Below are positions 1 through 6,943 of a stretch of 10,449 bases of DNA, piece after piece. This DNA is from Erysipelotrichia bacterium (GTDB lineage: Bacteria > Bacillota_I > Bacilli_A > Erysipelotrichales > Erysipelotrichaceae), in contig SAAR01000107.1 in the NCBI GenBank assembly GCA_009916335.1, forward strand, positions 1 to 10,449. Direction: 5' to 3'. The number at the start of each line of letters is the position of its first letter. The stretch's first letter is position 1. The notes under the pieces are model-generated. The model did not search any database, was not told where the DNA came from, and saw only the letters and a list, made by a program, of their open reading frames with translations. The position numbers and the translations under genes are program-made.

Positions 1-302
1 GTAGGATAGTGCGTGGCGGAGCAGACGGAAGCTACGGTATAGAGGTTGCAAAGCTTGCAGGAGTTCCAAACTCTGTGGTAAAAAGGGCAAAAGTAATACT
101 GCAAGATTTAGAGCAGCAGGGGTTAGAGCAAAAGCCACAGCACGATATATATGTACCACGGCAGGAAGACTTTCAGATTTCAATAGCATCTAGAAAAAAC
201 GATGAAATAATAGAAAATCTAAAACAACTTGATGTTAATACATTAACGCCGATAGAGGCATTGACAGTGCTTTACGACTTGGTAAAGCAGGCAAATGGTT
301 AA
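1..302 (+). CDS. mutS: DNA mismatch repair protein MutS, C-terminal end (5' partial)
   Basis: Only the last 99 or so residues are present; the reading frame is open through the left edge (first full codon at position 3), so the GTG at 9 is an internal valine codon and not a start. The segment [18 protein letters not shown] matches the conserved end of the MutS ATPase domain, where the family has a G-x-D-x-SYGI-x-VA-x-LAG-x-P motif. It is followed by the usual helical tail ending in [15 protein letters not shown], which resembles the C-terminal helix-turn-helix/dimerisation segment of MutS. MutS recognises base mismatches in DNA and recruits MutL. The gene ends 36 bases before the likely mutL start, consistent with one mutS-mutL operon. 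The mismatch-binding domain and Walker motifs lie outside the window. Confidence 0.95.
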   Translation, partial: RIVRGGADGSYGIEVAKLAGVPNSVVKRAKVILQDLEQQGLEQKPQHDIYVPRQEDFQISIASRKNDEIIENLKQLDVNTLTPIEALTVLYDLVKQANG

Positions 303-323
303 AAACATATGTGAAAAGATAAA

Positions 324-330
324 GAGGGGG
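324..330 (+). promoter_or_regulatory. Ribosome binding site that fixes the mutL start
   Basis: GAGGGGG lies 8 bases before the GTG at 339. The GTG at 330 overlaps this site and so cannot be the start it serves. The site therefore supports initiation at 339. Confidence 0.75.
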
Positions 331-338
331 TGCCTTTC

Positions 339-2291
339 GTGCCAAAAATAAATGTGCTTCCAAAGCATCTAGCAGAACTGATTGCGGCAGGAGAGGTAGT
401 CGAACGCCCTTCTTCTGTTATTAAGGAGCTTATAGAAAACTCCATTGATGCAGGAGCAACATCAATAACAGTTGAAATAAAGCACGGTGGGATAACTTAT
501 ATTAGAATAACTGATAATGGTTGCGGAATTGAGCACGAGGATGTTCCAAAGGCGTTCCTTAGCCATGCAACCAGCAAAATAGCAACACCAGATGACTTAG
601 CATCTATTGGCACTCTTGGTTTTCGTGGTGAGGCATTGGCATCAATTGCGGCAGTGTCAAAGACGGAGGTAATAACAAAGGTTTTGGAAGAGCAAATTGG
701 TACACGATGTGTTGTTGCAGGGTCAGAGCAAATTGAGTTTGACGATGCAGGTTGCCCGCAAGGTACAACAATAGTAGTGCGGGATATCTTTTATAACACA
801 CCAGCCAGAATGAAATTTTTAAAAAAAGATGTAACAGAAGGCAATGCAGTTGCAGCAGTTGTTGACAGGCTTGCACTTTCACATCCAGAGATAGGCATAA
901 GGTTTATAAGAGATGGCAAGGAAATACTTTTAACTCCCGGTGACGATAAGCTTGAATCAGCAATTTATGCAGTGTTTGGCAAGGAGTTTTCACAGGGGCT
1001 TATTTCAACTGACTATGAACTTAACGGCATAGGCGTTAGTGGATTTATTTCAAAGCCACTTGCAAGCCGTTCAAATCGCAGTATGCAGTTTTTCTTTTTA
1101 AATGGTAGGCTTGTGAAGAGCCAAACGGCAACAGCGGCAATAGAACAGGCATACAAAAACTCAATAATGGTTGGTAAATTTCCATCTTGTGTATTAAATA
1201 TTTCTGCACCGTATGAAAGTGTTGATGTAAATGTTCATCCCGCTAAAACACAAGTAAGGTTTGAGAATGAAAAGAAGATTTTTGATGCAGTTTATTATGC
1301 AGTTAAAAGCTCATTAGATAAAAAAGATACACCTGCGAAGGTGGACTTGTCTAAACTTAAAAGTGCATCAAATTTTGCAAGTGTACAAAAGGTAGAGCAA
1401 ATAGCTTTTGCAAAAAAGAATGAAGATTTTTGGCAAACAAAAAAAGCTTCAGATTACATAGCAGTACAAAATAAAACACAAAAACAAGAAGAGCCAATAG
1501 CTCAGGAGATTTACAAAACGGTGCTGTCACAGCCATCACAGGCAGAGTATAAAACCAAAAACGATGAAGAGCCACAGTTTGTAAAAAAGCATGAGTCTAA
1601 TGTTATTAAGAATGAGTCTTTAAATCAAGCAGAGGTTAAAGAAAATTTAAATCATCAGCAAAATTCAATACAAGAATCACCTATTCAATATGAGCAACAA
1701 CAGCCGATAAATAGTGCAAGTCAAGAAATTAATTTTAAAATAATTGGTGAAGCTTTTAAAACATATATAATAGTAGAACTTGATAAAAAACTACTAATAA
1801 TAGACAAACATGCTGCTCACGAAAGAATGATTTATGAACAACTTAAGAGTAACCAAAAACTTTCAAATACGCAGCTTTTGCTAGCACCTGTTACAGTCAC
1901 AGTAAGTAAGGAAGAATATTCAGTGCTTATGGATAGCAAAGAACTTTTGAGTAATGCGGGTTTTGAGCTTGATGACTTTGGATCGGGTACAGTAGTTGTG
2001 CGGGAGTGCCCTGTTGAATTAGGCACTCAGGATATTACTCAAATGGTGCAGGAGCTTGCGGGGTATTTGCTTTCAAACAGAGAGCCAGTTTTAGAGCAAC
2101 TGGACTGGATTTATCATTCAACGGCATGCAGAGCTGCGATAAAAGCAGGGGATAAAACCAGCGACTATGAGCTTTTACATTTTGTGAAAACTCTACTTTC
2201 TAATGAATCTATCCGTTATTGCCCACATGGCAGACCGGTTTTTATACAAATGACAAAGAGCGAGCTTGAAAAGCAATTTGGAAGACTTTAA
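339..2291 (+). CDS. mutL: DNA mismatch repair protein MutL (endonuclease type)
   Basis: A 650-residue MutL starting at GTG 339, which gives the family-typical MPKINVLPKHLAELIAAGEVVERP-like opening; a GTG at 330 would add three residues but overlaps the ribosome binding site. The N-terminal GHKL ATPase motifs are all visible: ELIENSIDAGA (residues 30-40), DNGCGI (59-64), HATSKI (76-81) and GTLGFRGEAL (91-100). A Gln/Asn/Lys/Glu-rich linker, poorly conserved in this family, spans about 340-462. The C-terminal dimerisation domain has the metal-binding endonuclease motif DKHAAHERMIYE (489-500; the consensus has Gln at the second position), ACRAAIKAGD (596-605) and CPHGRP (628-633). MutL couples mismatch recognition by MutS to strand nicking. 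The endonuclease motif implies a MutH-independent system. It abuts the miaA reading frame directly. Confidence 0.98.
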   Translation: MPKINVLPKHLAELIAAGEVVERPSSVIKELIENSIDAGATSITVEIKHGGITYIRITDNGCGIEHEDVPKAFLSHATSKIATPDDLASIGTLGFRGEALASIAAVSKTEVITKVLEEQIGTRCVVAGSEQIEFDDAGCPQGTTIVVRDIFYNTPARMKFLKKDVTEGNAVAAVVDRLALSHPEIGIRFIRDGKEILLTPGDDKLESAIYAVFGKEFSQGLISTDYELNGIGVSGFISKPLASRSNRSMQFFFLNGRLVKSQTATAAIEQAYKNSIMVGKFPSCVLNISAPYESVDVNVHPAKTQVRFENEKKIFDAVYYAVKSSLDKKDTPAKVDLSKLKSASNFASVQKVEQIAFAKKNEDFWQTKKASDYIAVQNKTQKQEEPIAQEIYKTVLSQPSQAEYKTKNDEEPQFVKKHESNVIKNESLNQAEVKENLNHQQNSIQESPIQYEQQQPINSASQEINFKIIGEAFKTYIIVELDKKLLIIDKHAAHERMIYEQLKSNQKLSNTQLLLAPVTVTVSKEEYSVLMDSKELLSNAGFELDDFGSGTVVVRECPVELGTQDITQMVQELAGYLLSNREPVLEQLDWIYHSTACRAAIKAGDKTSDYELLHFVKTLLSNESIRYCPHGRPVFIQMTKSELEKQFGRL

Positions 2292-2315
2292 ATGAGCAGA
2301 GGCGGTGGACAAGCT

Positions 2316-3260
2316 ATGAATAAAATACCTGTAATAGCTGTAGTTGGGCCAACTGCGTCGGGTAAAACAGCACTAGCTGTTGAACTTGCTAAAATATACG
2401 ATGCAGAAGTGGTATCTTGCGATTCAATGCAGGTTTATGAGGGTATGGATATAGCAACAGCCAAACCGAGTGCTGATGAAATTCAGGGCGTTCCACATCA
2501 CCTTATTAGTGCAATAAGTAGAGATTGCAATTTTAGTGTAGCTATGTATAAGGAACTTGCAAGTAAAATTATTTCAGATATTAACCAAAGAGGCAAGAGG
2601 GTAATTCTTGTTGGGGGCACTGGTCTTTATGCCCAGGCATTGCTTGATAATTTAGAGTTTTTTGATGTTCCAAAAAATGATGATATAAGACAAAACCTTT
2701 TAAAAAGAGCAGAGCAACAAGGCACACAAAGTATGCTTGATGAGCTTGAAAAAATAGACCCTGAAACTGCAAAAAACACCCATCCTAACAATCAAAAAAG
2801 AATAATAAGAGCGCTTGAGGTGTATTACACATCTGGGCAAACAATGTCACAGCAAGTTGAAAATTCTCGGCTTAATCCGTCGCCTTACGATGCGTGTATG
2901 ATAGGGCTTGACTTTAAGGATAGGCAAAATTTATATGACAAAATTAACAAGCGAGTAGACATAATGCTTGAAAATGGACTGCTTGATGAAACAAAGCAGT
3001 ATATGAAAGAAGAGCATAGCTCAACGGCAAATCAGGCGATTGGCTGTAAGGAGTGTGTACAATATTTAAAAGGTAATGTAACCTTAGAGCAGGCAACGGA
3101 AAAGTTAAAAATGGAAACTCGTCGATATGCAAAACGTCAGCTAACTTGGTTTAGGAAGGACAAAAGAGTAAACTGGCTATTTATAGATGAACTTGATTTT
3201 TCACATATTTTAAATCAAGCGTGCAAAGTAATAGATGAATCAAAAATTTTTGGAGGTTGA
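2316..3260 (+). CDS. miaA: tRNA dimethylallyltransferase MiaA
   Basis: This enzyme transfers a dimethylallyl group from DMAPP to the N6 of A37 in tRNAs that read UNN codons. Starting at ATG 2316 the protein has 314 residues, normal for MiaA. It shows the P-loop GPTASGKT (11-18), the DSMQVY motif (36-41) with the catalytic Asp/Ser region, VPHHLI, the LVGGTGLY motif, NQKRIIRALEVYY, QAIGCKE (commonly QAIGYKE in homologues) and the terminal RRYAKRQLTWFR signature. An in-frame ATG at 2292, directly after the mutL stop, would add eight residues (MSRGGGQA) not typical of the family. Weak Shine-Dalgarno-like purines precede both starts (GGAAG at 2280-2284; GGTGGA at 2304-2309), so the start is a judgement from homology. 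It lies in tandem with mutL and is probably cotranscribed. Confidence 0.97.
   Translation: MNKIPVIAVVGPTASGKTALAVELAKIYDAEVVSCDSMQVYEGMDIATAKPSADEIQGVPHHLISAISRDCNFSVAMYKELASKIISDINQRGKRVILVGGTGLYAQALLDNLEFFDVPKNDDIRQNLLKRAEQQGTQSMLDELEKIDPETAKNTHPNNQKRIIRALEVYYTSGQTMSQQVENSRLNPSPYDACMIGLDFKDRQNLYDKINKRVDIMLENGLLDETKQYMKEEHSSTANQAIGCKECVQYLKGNVTLEQATEKLKMETRRYAKRQLTWFRKDKRVNWLFIDELDFSHILNQACKVIDESKIFGG
3251..3257 (+). promoter_or_regulatory. Ribosome binding site for a TTG-started gene
   Basis: TGGAGGT overlaps the last codons of miaA and sits 9-10 bases before TTG 3267. The next in-frame ATG would be about 28 codons in and would delete the membrane anchor, so this site supports the TTG start. 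Confidence 0.7.
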
Positions 3261-3266
3261 TATAAT

Positions 3267-4490
3267 TTGAATAATAATATTGTTTTAAAAAAAATAATAT
3301 CAGCTTTTTGTGCTATCTTCTTGCTTGTATATATATCTTATCAGGGATATATGATGGTTTATAAGCCAGTTAAAACAGAAATAGCTTATGAATATACAAT
3401 TTATGATACGGTGCAAACTCAAATTTTTGTTGTACGTGATGAGAAATATATTACAAATAATGCAACGGGAACTTTTGTGCCTGTTGTTGAGGATGGCAAG
3501 CGTGTCTCAAATTCACAAGAGGTTGCTATAGTTTTTGCAAACACGCAGGCGGCTTCAAATTATATAAGAATTAAAGAGCTTGAAGAAAGTATAGAGCGGT
3601 ATAAAACTCTTGCAAGTCAAGCAGAGGGTTACACAATCGACTTAGATACAGTTGATGATGAAATAACTTCTAGGCTTTTTTCGTATATTGATACTATTTC
3701 AACAGGTAAACTGGATACATTAAAAGACAGCAGTGATGCACTGCGTGATAAGATTATAACAAGGCAAATAGTAACAGGCCAAACAATAGATTTTGCCTCC
3801 AGAATATCTTCTCTTGAATCAGAGCTTTCAAGTATTAAAAAAAAGGATTCAACTTATCAAAGTATTACAGCTACACAAGCAGGATATTATATAAACGAAG
3901 TTGACGGCTTTGAAAACACAATTTCCTATGATAATGCAACATCATTAACGGTTGATGATATAGACAAGGCGCTTGAAACATCTGCAAGCCAAATTCCTTC
4001 AAACGCAGTGGGCAAATTGGTTAATAATTTTGACTGGTATATGGTTTGTAATGTAGATAGCAACAGTGTAGGAAATATTGGTGTTGGAGATAAAATCAAG
4101 GTTTTGCTTCCATTTTCGTCAGTTAGCGAGGTTACGGCTGAGGTTGTAACTATTAATGATACCAATTCTGAAAAGACCGCATTGATATTAAGATGTAATC
4201 TTATGAATTCAGACCTTTCAACTTTAAGGAAAGAGAGTGCCGAACTTGTTTTTAATAAGTATAAAGGCTTTAAAGTTCCTTCATCTGCAATCAGAATAAA
4301 TGAAGAAGGTGAAAAGGGAGTATATGTTCAAACAGGGAATATAATAAGCTTTAAGAAAGTAGAAGTACTATATTCTAGTAAAGAATTTTTGCTTGTTGGT
4401 AACAAGGATGGGCTAAAAGGATACATAAATCTTTATGACAATATTGTTGTTGAAGGGACTGATTTGTATGATGGAAAAATCATTAGTTGA
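3267..4490 (+). CDS. HlyD/RND-adaptor-like membrane fusion protein, single N-terminal span
   Basis: A 407-residue protein with a predicted TTG start. A hydrophobic anchor at about residues 10-31 is followed by an extracytoplasmic region. Residues about 40-95 look like the first half of a barrel-sandwich (lipoyl-like) hairpin domain. Heptad-like helices at about 98-118 and 168-196 suggest a short coiled-coil hairpin, then the second lipoyl half (ATQAGYYINEVDGFE), a beta-barrel-like segment (GDKIKVLLPFSSVSEVTAEVV) and a membrane-proximal region around VPSSAIRINEEGEKGVYVQ. This order is that of periplasmic-adaptor/HlyD proteins, which link an inner membrane transporter to export, but no transporter gene is adjacent. 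Proteins of this architecture occur between miaA and yggS in some clostridia (recollection, not checked). Its function there is unclear. Its 3' end overlaps the yggS start by about 23 bases. Confidence 0.75.
   Translation: MNNNIVLKKIISAFCAIFLLVYISYQGYMMVYKPVKTEIAYEYTIYDTVQTQIFVVRDEKYITNNATGTFVPVVEDGKRVSNSQEVAIVFANTQAASNYIRIKELEESIERYKTLASQAEGYTIDLDTVDDEITSRLFSYIDTISTGKLDTLKDSSDALRDKIITRQIVTGQTIDFASRISSLESELSSIKKKDSTYQSITATQAGYYINEVDGFENTISYDNATSLTVDDIDKALETSASQIPSNAVGKLVNNFDWYMVCNVDSNSVGNIGVGDKIKVLLPFSSVSEVTAEVVTINDTNSEKTALILRCNLMNSDLSTLRKESAELVFNKYKGFKVPSSAIRINEEGEKGVYVQTGNIISFKKVEVLYSSKEFLLVGNKDGLKGYINLYDNIVVEGTDLYDGKIIS
4452..4457 (+). promoter_or_regulatory. Ribosome binding site for the yggS start
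   Basis: GAAGGG inside the end of the upstream gene lies 10 bases before ATG 4468 (13 before ATG 4471). The earlier in-frame ATG at 4435 has no purine-rich site, so 4468 or 4471 is the real start. Confidence 0.65.
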
Positions 4491-4598
4491 ACAAAGATTT
4501 TATAATATTGATGAAAACTTAAAGAGAATAAGATATAGTATAGAAGAAATCGCTGTGAAAATTGGAAGAAATCCAAGTGATATTAAATTAATGGCTGT
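4468..4598 (+). pseudogene. yggS: yggS 5' fragment (3' truncated at the junction)
   Basis: About 43 of roughly 230 expected residues remain. The helical opening with ENLKRIR and GRNPSDIKLMAV matches the first helix and first beta strand of the YggS/PROSC PLP-dependent family; the break falls just before the PLP-binding lysine. Its start overlaps the upstream adaptor gene, suggesting translational coupling in the native operon. The remainder of the gene is absent from the window, so it is truncated by the join and need not be a decayed gene. Confidence 0.75.
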
Positions 4599-4812
4599 GT
4601 GTGGTTGTATGTTGGGATGGCAAAACACACTATTAGCTACTTTTATTGCTATTTTATTAGCAGGTAGTTATGCTACATATTTAATCGCTAGTAAAAAGGT
4701 TAGTAAACGCACACATATTGCGTTTGGTCCTTATTTATGTATTGGTATTTTTATCGCTACACTATATGGGACACAGATGATTACGATGTATTTATCATTA
4801 TTTAATTTGTAG
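4468..4812 (+). CDS. Chimeric open reading frame: YggS N-terminus joined in frame to prepilin peptidase C-terminus
   Basis: This 114-residue frame does not correspond to one natural protein family. Residues up to about 44 resemble the start of YggS, the PLP-binding homeostasis protein (ENLKRIRYSIEEIAVKIGR then PSDIKLMAV). From DIKLMAV onward it reads as the C-terminal third of a type IV prepilin peptidase, with hydrophobic helices and the AFGPYL motif. The halves share the stretch DIKLMAV, where YggS continues with S/T-K-T (the PLP lysine) and prepilin peptidase begins from its GxGD motif. As joined, the protein lacks the PLP lysine of one family and the first catalytic Asp and GxGD glycines of the other, so neither activity is possible. 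I read it as an assembly or recombination artefact and not as a functional fusion. Confidence 0.8.
   Translation: MMEKSLVEQRFYNIDENLKRIRYSIEEIAVKIGRNPSDIKLMAVCGCMLGWQNTLLATFIAILLAGSYATYLIASKKVSKRTHIAFGPYLCIGIFIATLYGTQMITMYLSLFNL
4577..4598. other. Probable chimeric junction between two genomes
   Basis: These 22 bases encode the tail of a Ser or Gly codon plus Asp-Ile-Lys-Leu-Met-Ala and the first two bases of a Val codon. Both flanking families plausibly have this peptide at this point (SDIKLMAV in YggS, GGDIKLMAV in prepilin peptidase), so an identical short stretch may exist in both genes. Gene content and codon use change on either side. The exact breakpoint cannot be placed inside the shared segment. 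Confidence 0.75.
4577..4812 (+). pseudogene. Prepilin peptidase (A24 family) 3' fragment
   Basis: About 78 residues of the C-terminal part of a PilD/ComC-type aspartic peptidase, which cleaves prepilin leader peptides at the cytoplasmic membrane face. Visible are the second catalytic-aspartate region (D-I-K-L-M-A-V-C-G, normally preceded by G-x-G, here replaced by the YggS residues N-P-S), a membrane segment (LLATFIAILLAGSYATYLI), a short basic loop, the family-typical AFGPYL motif and a last hydrophobic helix. The N-terminal domain and first catalytic Asp are missing because of the join. It ends 18 bases before the PilC-like gene, so the complete gene probably belongs to the pilus operon. 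Confidence 0.8.
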
Positions 4813-4817
4813 ATTTA

Positions 4818-4823
4818 AGAGGG
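4818..4823 (+). promoter_or_regulatory. Ribosome binding site choosing between two adjacent ATGs of the pilC-like gene
   Basis: AGAGGG lies 4 bases before ATG 4828 and 7 before ATG 4831. The usual spacing favours 4831. Confidence 0.6.
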
Positions 4824-4830
4824 ATAGATG

Positions 4831-6021
4831 ATGGCAACTTATAAATATATTGCTAAAGACATGAATGCAAAAAAAGTAACAGGAAAAATGGAGGCAAGAT
4901 CAAGAAGTGAACTTGTCGATTTTTTGCGTAAAAAAGATATGTTTTTAATTCAATGTAAAGAGTTGAGCGATAAAGAGAAAACAATGTATACGTTTAAATT
5001 AAATGAGTTGGCAGAATTTAATCGTCAGTTAAGTACCATGTTAGGTTCTGGTATTTCTTTAATACGAGCGATGTCTATTCTAGTGAAAAGAGATAATAAA
5101 GTAAAAATTAAAAATACATATAAAAATATTTATGTAAAACTACAACAAGGATTTCCTTTATCTGTTGCTTTACAGGAACAAGGAAATAGTTTTCCATTGT
5201 TGATGATTAACATGATTCGCTCAGGGGAAGAAAGTGGGCAGTTAGAATTAACCACAAAGAAACTAGCTGTACAGTATGAGAAAGATTATCGTATGAAAAA
5301 TAAACTTCGTAATGCGATGATTTATCCAGTTGTTTTATTAGTGATTACCGTCGTTGTTGTCTTTCTAATCTTTACCCTTATTTTACCAACGTTCTTTGAA
5401 TATTTTGAAGGTGGCGATATGCCTGCGATTACACAAGGAGTCTTAGCTCTTTCTCATTTTATGAGTGATTACTGGTATATTGTATTAATTGTTATTTTAT
5501 CTGTGATTGCCCTTTGGCTAATTTTACTTCGTGAAGATAAAGTACGTTTATGGTACGATAAAACAAAGTTAAGAATGCCTATATTTGCCAAGTTATTGCG
5601 TACTGTTTATACGGCTCGATTTGCAAGAACGTTAAGTTCTTTGTATTCGAGTGGGGTTTCGATGATTAACGCTTTACTACTAACCAAAGATACGATTAAT
5701 AATACTTACATTGCGAATCAGTTTGATGAGGTTGTGAAGTTGATTCGTGATGGGACAACGCTATCCATTGCCATTCAAAAAATTGATGGGTTTGATGCTA
5801 AATTATACAGTTCTATCTTTATTGGTGAGGAAAGTGGAAAATTAGATGAAATGTTAGAATCCATTGCTGATGATTTTGATTATGAAGCAGAGATTGCATC
5901 ACAAAGAATGGTTACTATATTAGAACCAGTTATGATTGTGATTCTTGCTTTAATTGTAGGAATTGTTATGATTTCCGTCATGTTGCCACTATATACGATG
6001 TATAGTAGCATTGGTGCATAA
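4831..6021 (+). CDS. pilC: Type IV pilus inner-membrane platform protein, PilC/GspF/ComGB family
   Basis: A 396-residue polytopic protein of normal family length. It starts with the short domain typical of PilC (YKYIAKD, then KKVTGKMEA), followed by two homologous T2SF domains. Each has the family signature near its end: GEESGQLE at 132-139 and GEESGKLDE from 332. Hydrophobic spans lie at about 163-190, 214-233 and 361-387, the last close to the C-terminus as usual. PilC-type proteins sit in the cytoplasmic membrane above the assembly ATPase and are thought to transmit its movement to pilin subunits. It follows a prepilin peptidase remnant and precedes PilM/N/O-like genes, which favours a type IV pilus over a ComG competence operon. 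Leucine is mostly TTA, unlike genes left of 4577. ATG 4828 is an alternative start. Confidence 0.95.
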   Translation: MATYKYIAKDMNAKKVTGKMEARSRSELVDFLRKKDMFLIQCKELSDKEKTMYTFKLNELAEFNRQLSTMLGSGISLIRAMSILVKRDNKVKIKNTYKNIYVKLQQGFPLSVALQEQGNSFPLLMINMIRSGEESGQLELTTKKLAVQYEKDYRMKNKLRNAMIYPVVLLVITVVVVFLIFTLILPTFFEYFEGGDMPAITQGVLALSHFMSDYWYIVLIVILSVIALWLILLREDKVRLWYDKTKLRMPIFAKLLRTVYTARFARTLSSLYSSGVSMINALLLTKDTINNTYIANQFDEVVKLIRDGTTLSIAIQKIDGFDAKLYSSIFIGEESGKLDEMLESIADDFDYEAEIASQRMVTILEPVMIVILALIVGIVMISVMLPLYTMYSSIGA

Positions 6022-6035
6022 GAAAGGAGCTTTCT

Positions 6036-6932
6036 ATGAAAAAAGAAAATGTTGTGTATCTATCTAATGAAAGTATTCAATTGATTGTCGGTAGTGATGA
6101 TCATAAAGATATGATTAAAATTTATCAATATAAAAGCTATCCTTTTAATGAAGGTACGATGATCAATGGTGTAATTACTGATGAATTTGAAATTAAAAAT
6201 ACATTAAAGCAATTAGTGGAAGAAGGTATTCATGAAGTGAACCTAGTCATTGATAGTGGGCAGATTCTTTCTAAAAATATTGCGATTCCTAAATTAAAAG
6301 AAAGTGAAATTTATGGAGTGATTAAAGATGAATTATCATCACTTGGGGAAAATAGTGAAGATTTAGTTTATGATTATGCGTATATAGGATCTGCAAAAGA
6401 AGGAAAAGGGATGCAGATACTTGCTTGTGCAGTAGAGCGAAAATTAATTAGTAATTATCTTGAGATATTTACAGAGTGTGGCATTAAAATTAAAGGGATT
6501 GATTTCTCCATTAATATTTTACGAAAGTTGATGAAAGAAATACATACAAATAATGATGATAGTTATTTAATTTCATTGATTGATGGAAATAATTTAACCT
6601 CTGTTTTATTTGAACACAATCAATATAAATTATCGTATCGTTCTCGTATTGTGAATCCACGCAAAACCATTTTATTTGAACAGGAAGTAGCTTCTAATTT
6701 AGCGAATATTTATCAGTTCTCAGTATCAGGGGAAAACAGTGTACCTATACAGCGTGTTTATTTTTGTGGGTTACATAAAGTAGAAGAAGGATTATTACAA
6801 CGTATGGAGAATAATTTGAATATCCCTGCACAAATATTAGAAAAGCCTTCTTCCATTTATATTGTAAACAATCAAGAGGGTTTCCATTTGGATAAGTATA
6901 TTCTTCCAGTTGGTTATTTATTTAAGAAGTAA
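6036..6932 (+). CDS. pilM: PilM-like actin-fold pilus assembly protein (divergent)
   Basis: A 298-residue soluble protein without membrane segments, preceded by AAAGGAG at 6023-6029. Its position between pilC and pilN/pilO-like genes and a PilM-like layout support the call: an N-terminal strand region (VYLSNESIQLIVG), a segment ending in VNLVIDSGQILSKNIAIPKLKESEIYGVIKDEL, which resembles the PilM/GspL region where the minimal motif of leading hydrophobic strand plus P-x-L/M-x-x-x-E-I is found, a middle part with GIKIKGIDFSINILRKL, and a second strand pair around SLIDGNNLTSVLF (180-190). PilM is a cytoplasmic actin-like protein that binds the N-terminus of PilN. The nucleotide-binding loops are unusual: an Asn replaces the expected Asp in the first loop (LSNES) and the second reads DGNN where D-x-G is usual. 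Identity rests partly on context. Confidence 0.75.
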   Translation: MKKENVVYLSNESIQLIVGSDDHKDMIKIYQYKSYPFNEGTMINGVITDEFEIKNTLKQLVEEGIHEVNLVIDSGQILSKNIAIPKLKESEIYGVIKDELSSLGENSEDLVYDYAYIGSAKEGKGMQILACAVERKLISNYLEIFTECGIKIKGIDFSINILRKLMKEIHTNNDDSYLISLIDGNNLTSVLFEHNQYKLSYRSRIVNPRKTILFEQEVASNLANIYQFSVSGENSVPIQRVYFCGLHKVEEGLLQRMENNLNIPAQILEKPSSIYIVNNQEGFHLDKYILPVGYLFKK

Positions 6933-6943
6933 GGAGGAGCAGA

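Noticed and set aside
9..302. A complete 97-residue protein starting at GTG 9
   Set aside because: The frame is open through the left edge and the sequence is the middle-to-end of the MutS C-terminal region.
330..338. GTG 330 as the mutL start
   Set aside because: It overlaps the GAGGGGG ribosome binding site, and starting at 339 gives the usual MutL opening.
604..882. Minus-strand open frame of 92 codons, and similar ones at 1357-1575, 1832-2026, 2581-2772, 2944-3132, 3926-4165 and 7101-7319
   Set aside because: All lie antisense within well-supported genes, show low-complexity translations rich in Leu, His or Ser, and resemble no family.
1357..1725. Possible frameshift or insertion in mutL because of the low-complexity Gln/Lys-rich segment
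   Set aside because: The frame stays open and this is the normal variable linker between the MutL ATPase and endonuclease domains.
4435..4467. Upstream in-frame ATG at 4435 as the start of the chimeric frame
   Set aside because: No ribosome binding site precedes it, it would overlap the adaptor gene by 56 bases, and the extra residues are unlike YggS; ATG 4468/4471 has GAAGGG at a usable distance.
4468..4812. A functional small membrane protein combining YggS and peptidase parts
   Set aside because: It lacks the PLP lysine, the peptidase N-terminal domain, the first catalytic Asp and the GxGD glycines; the shared segment explains the joining better than selection does.
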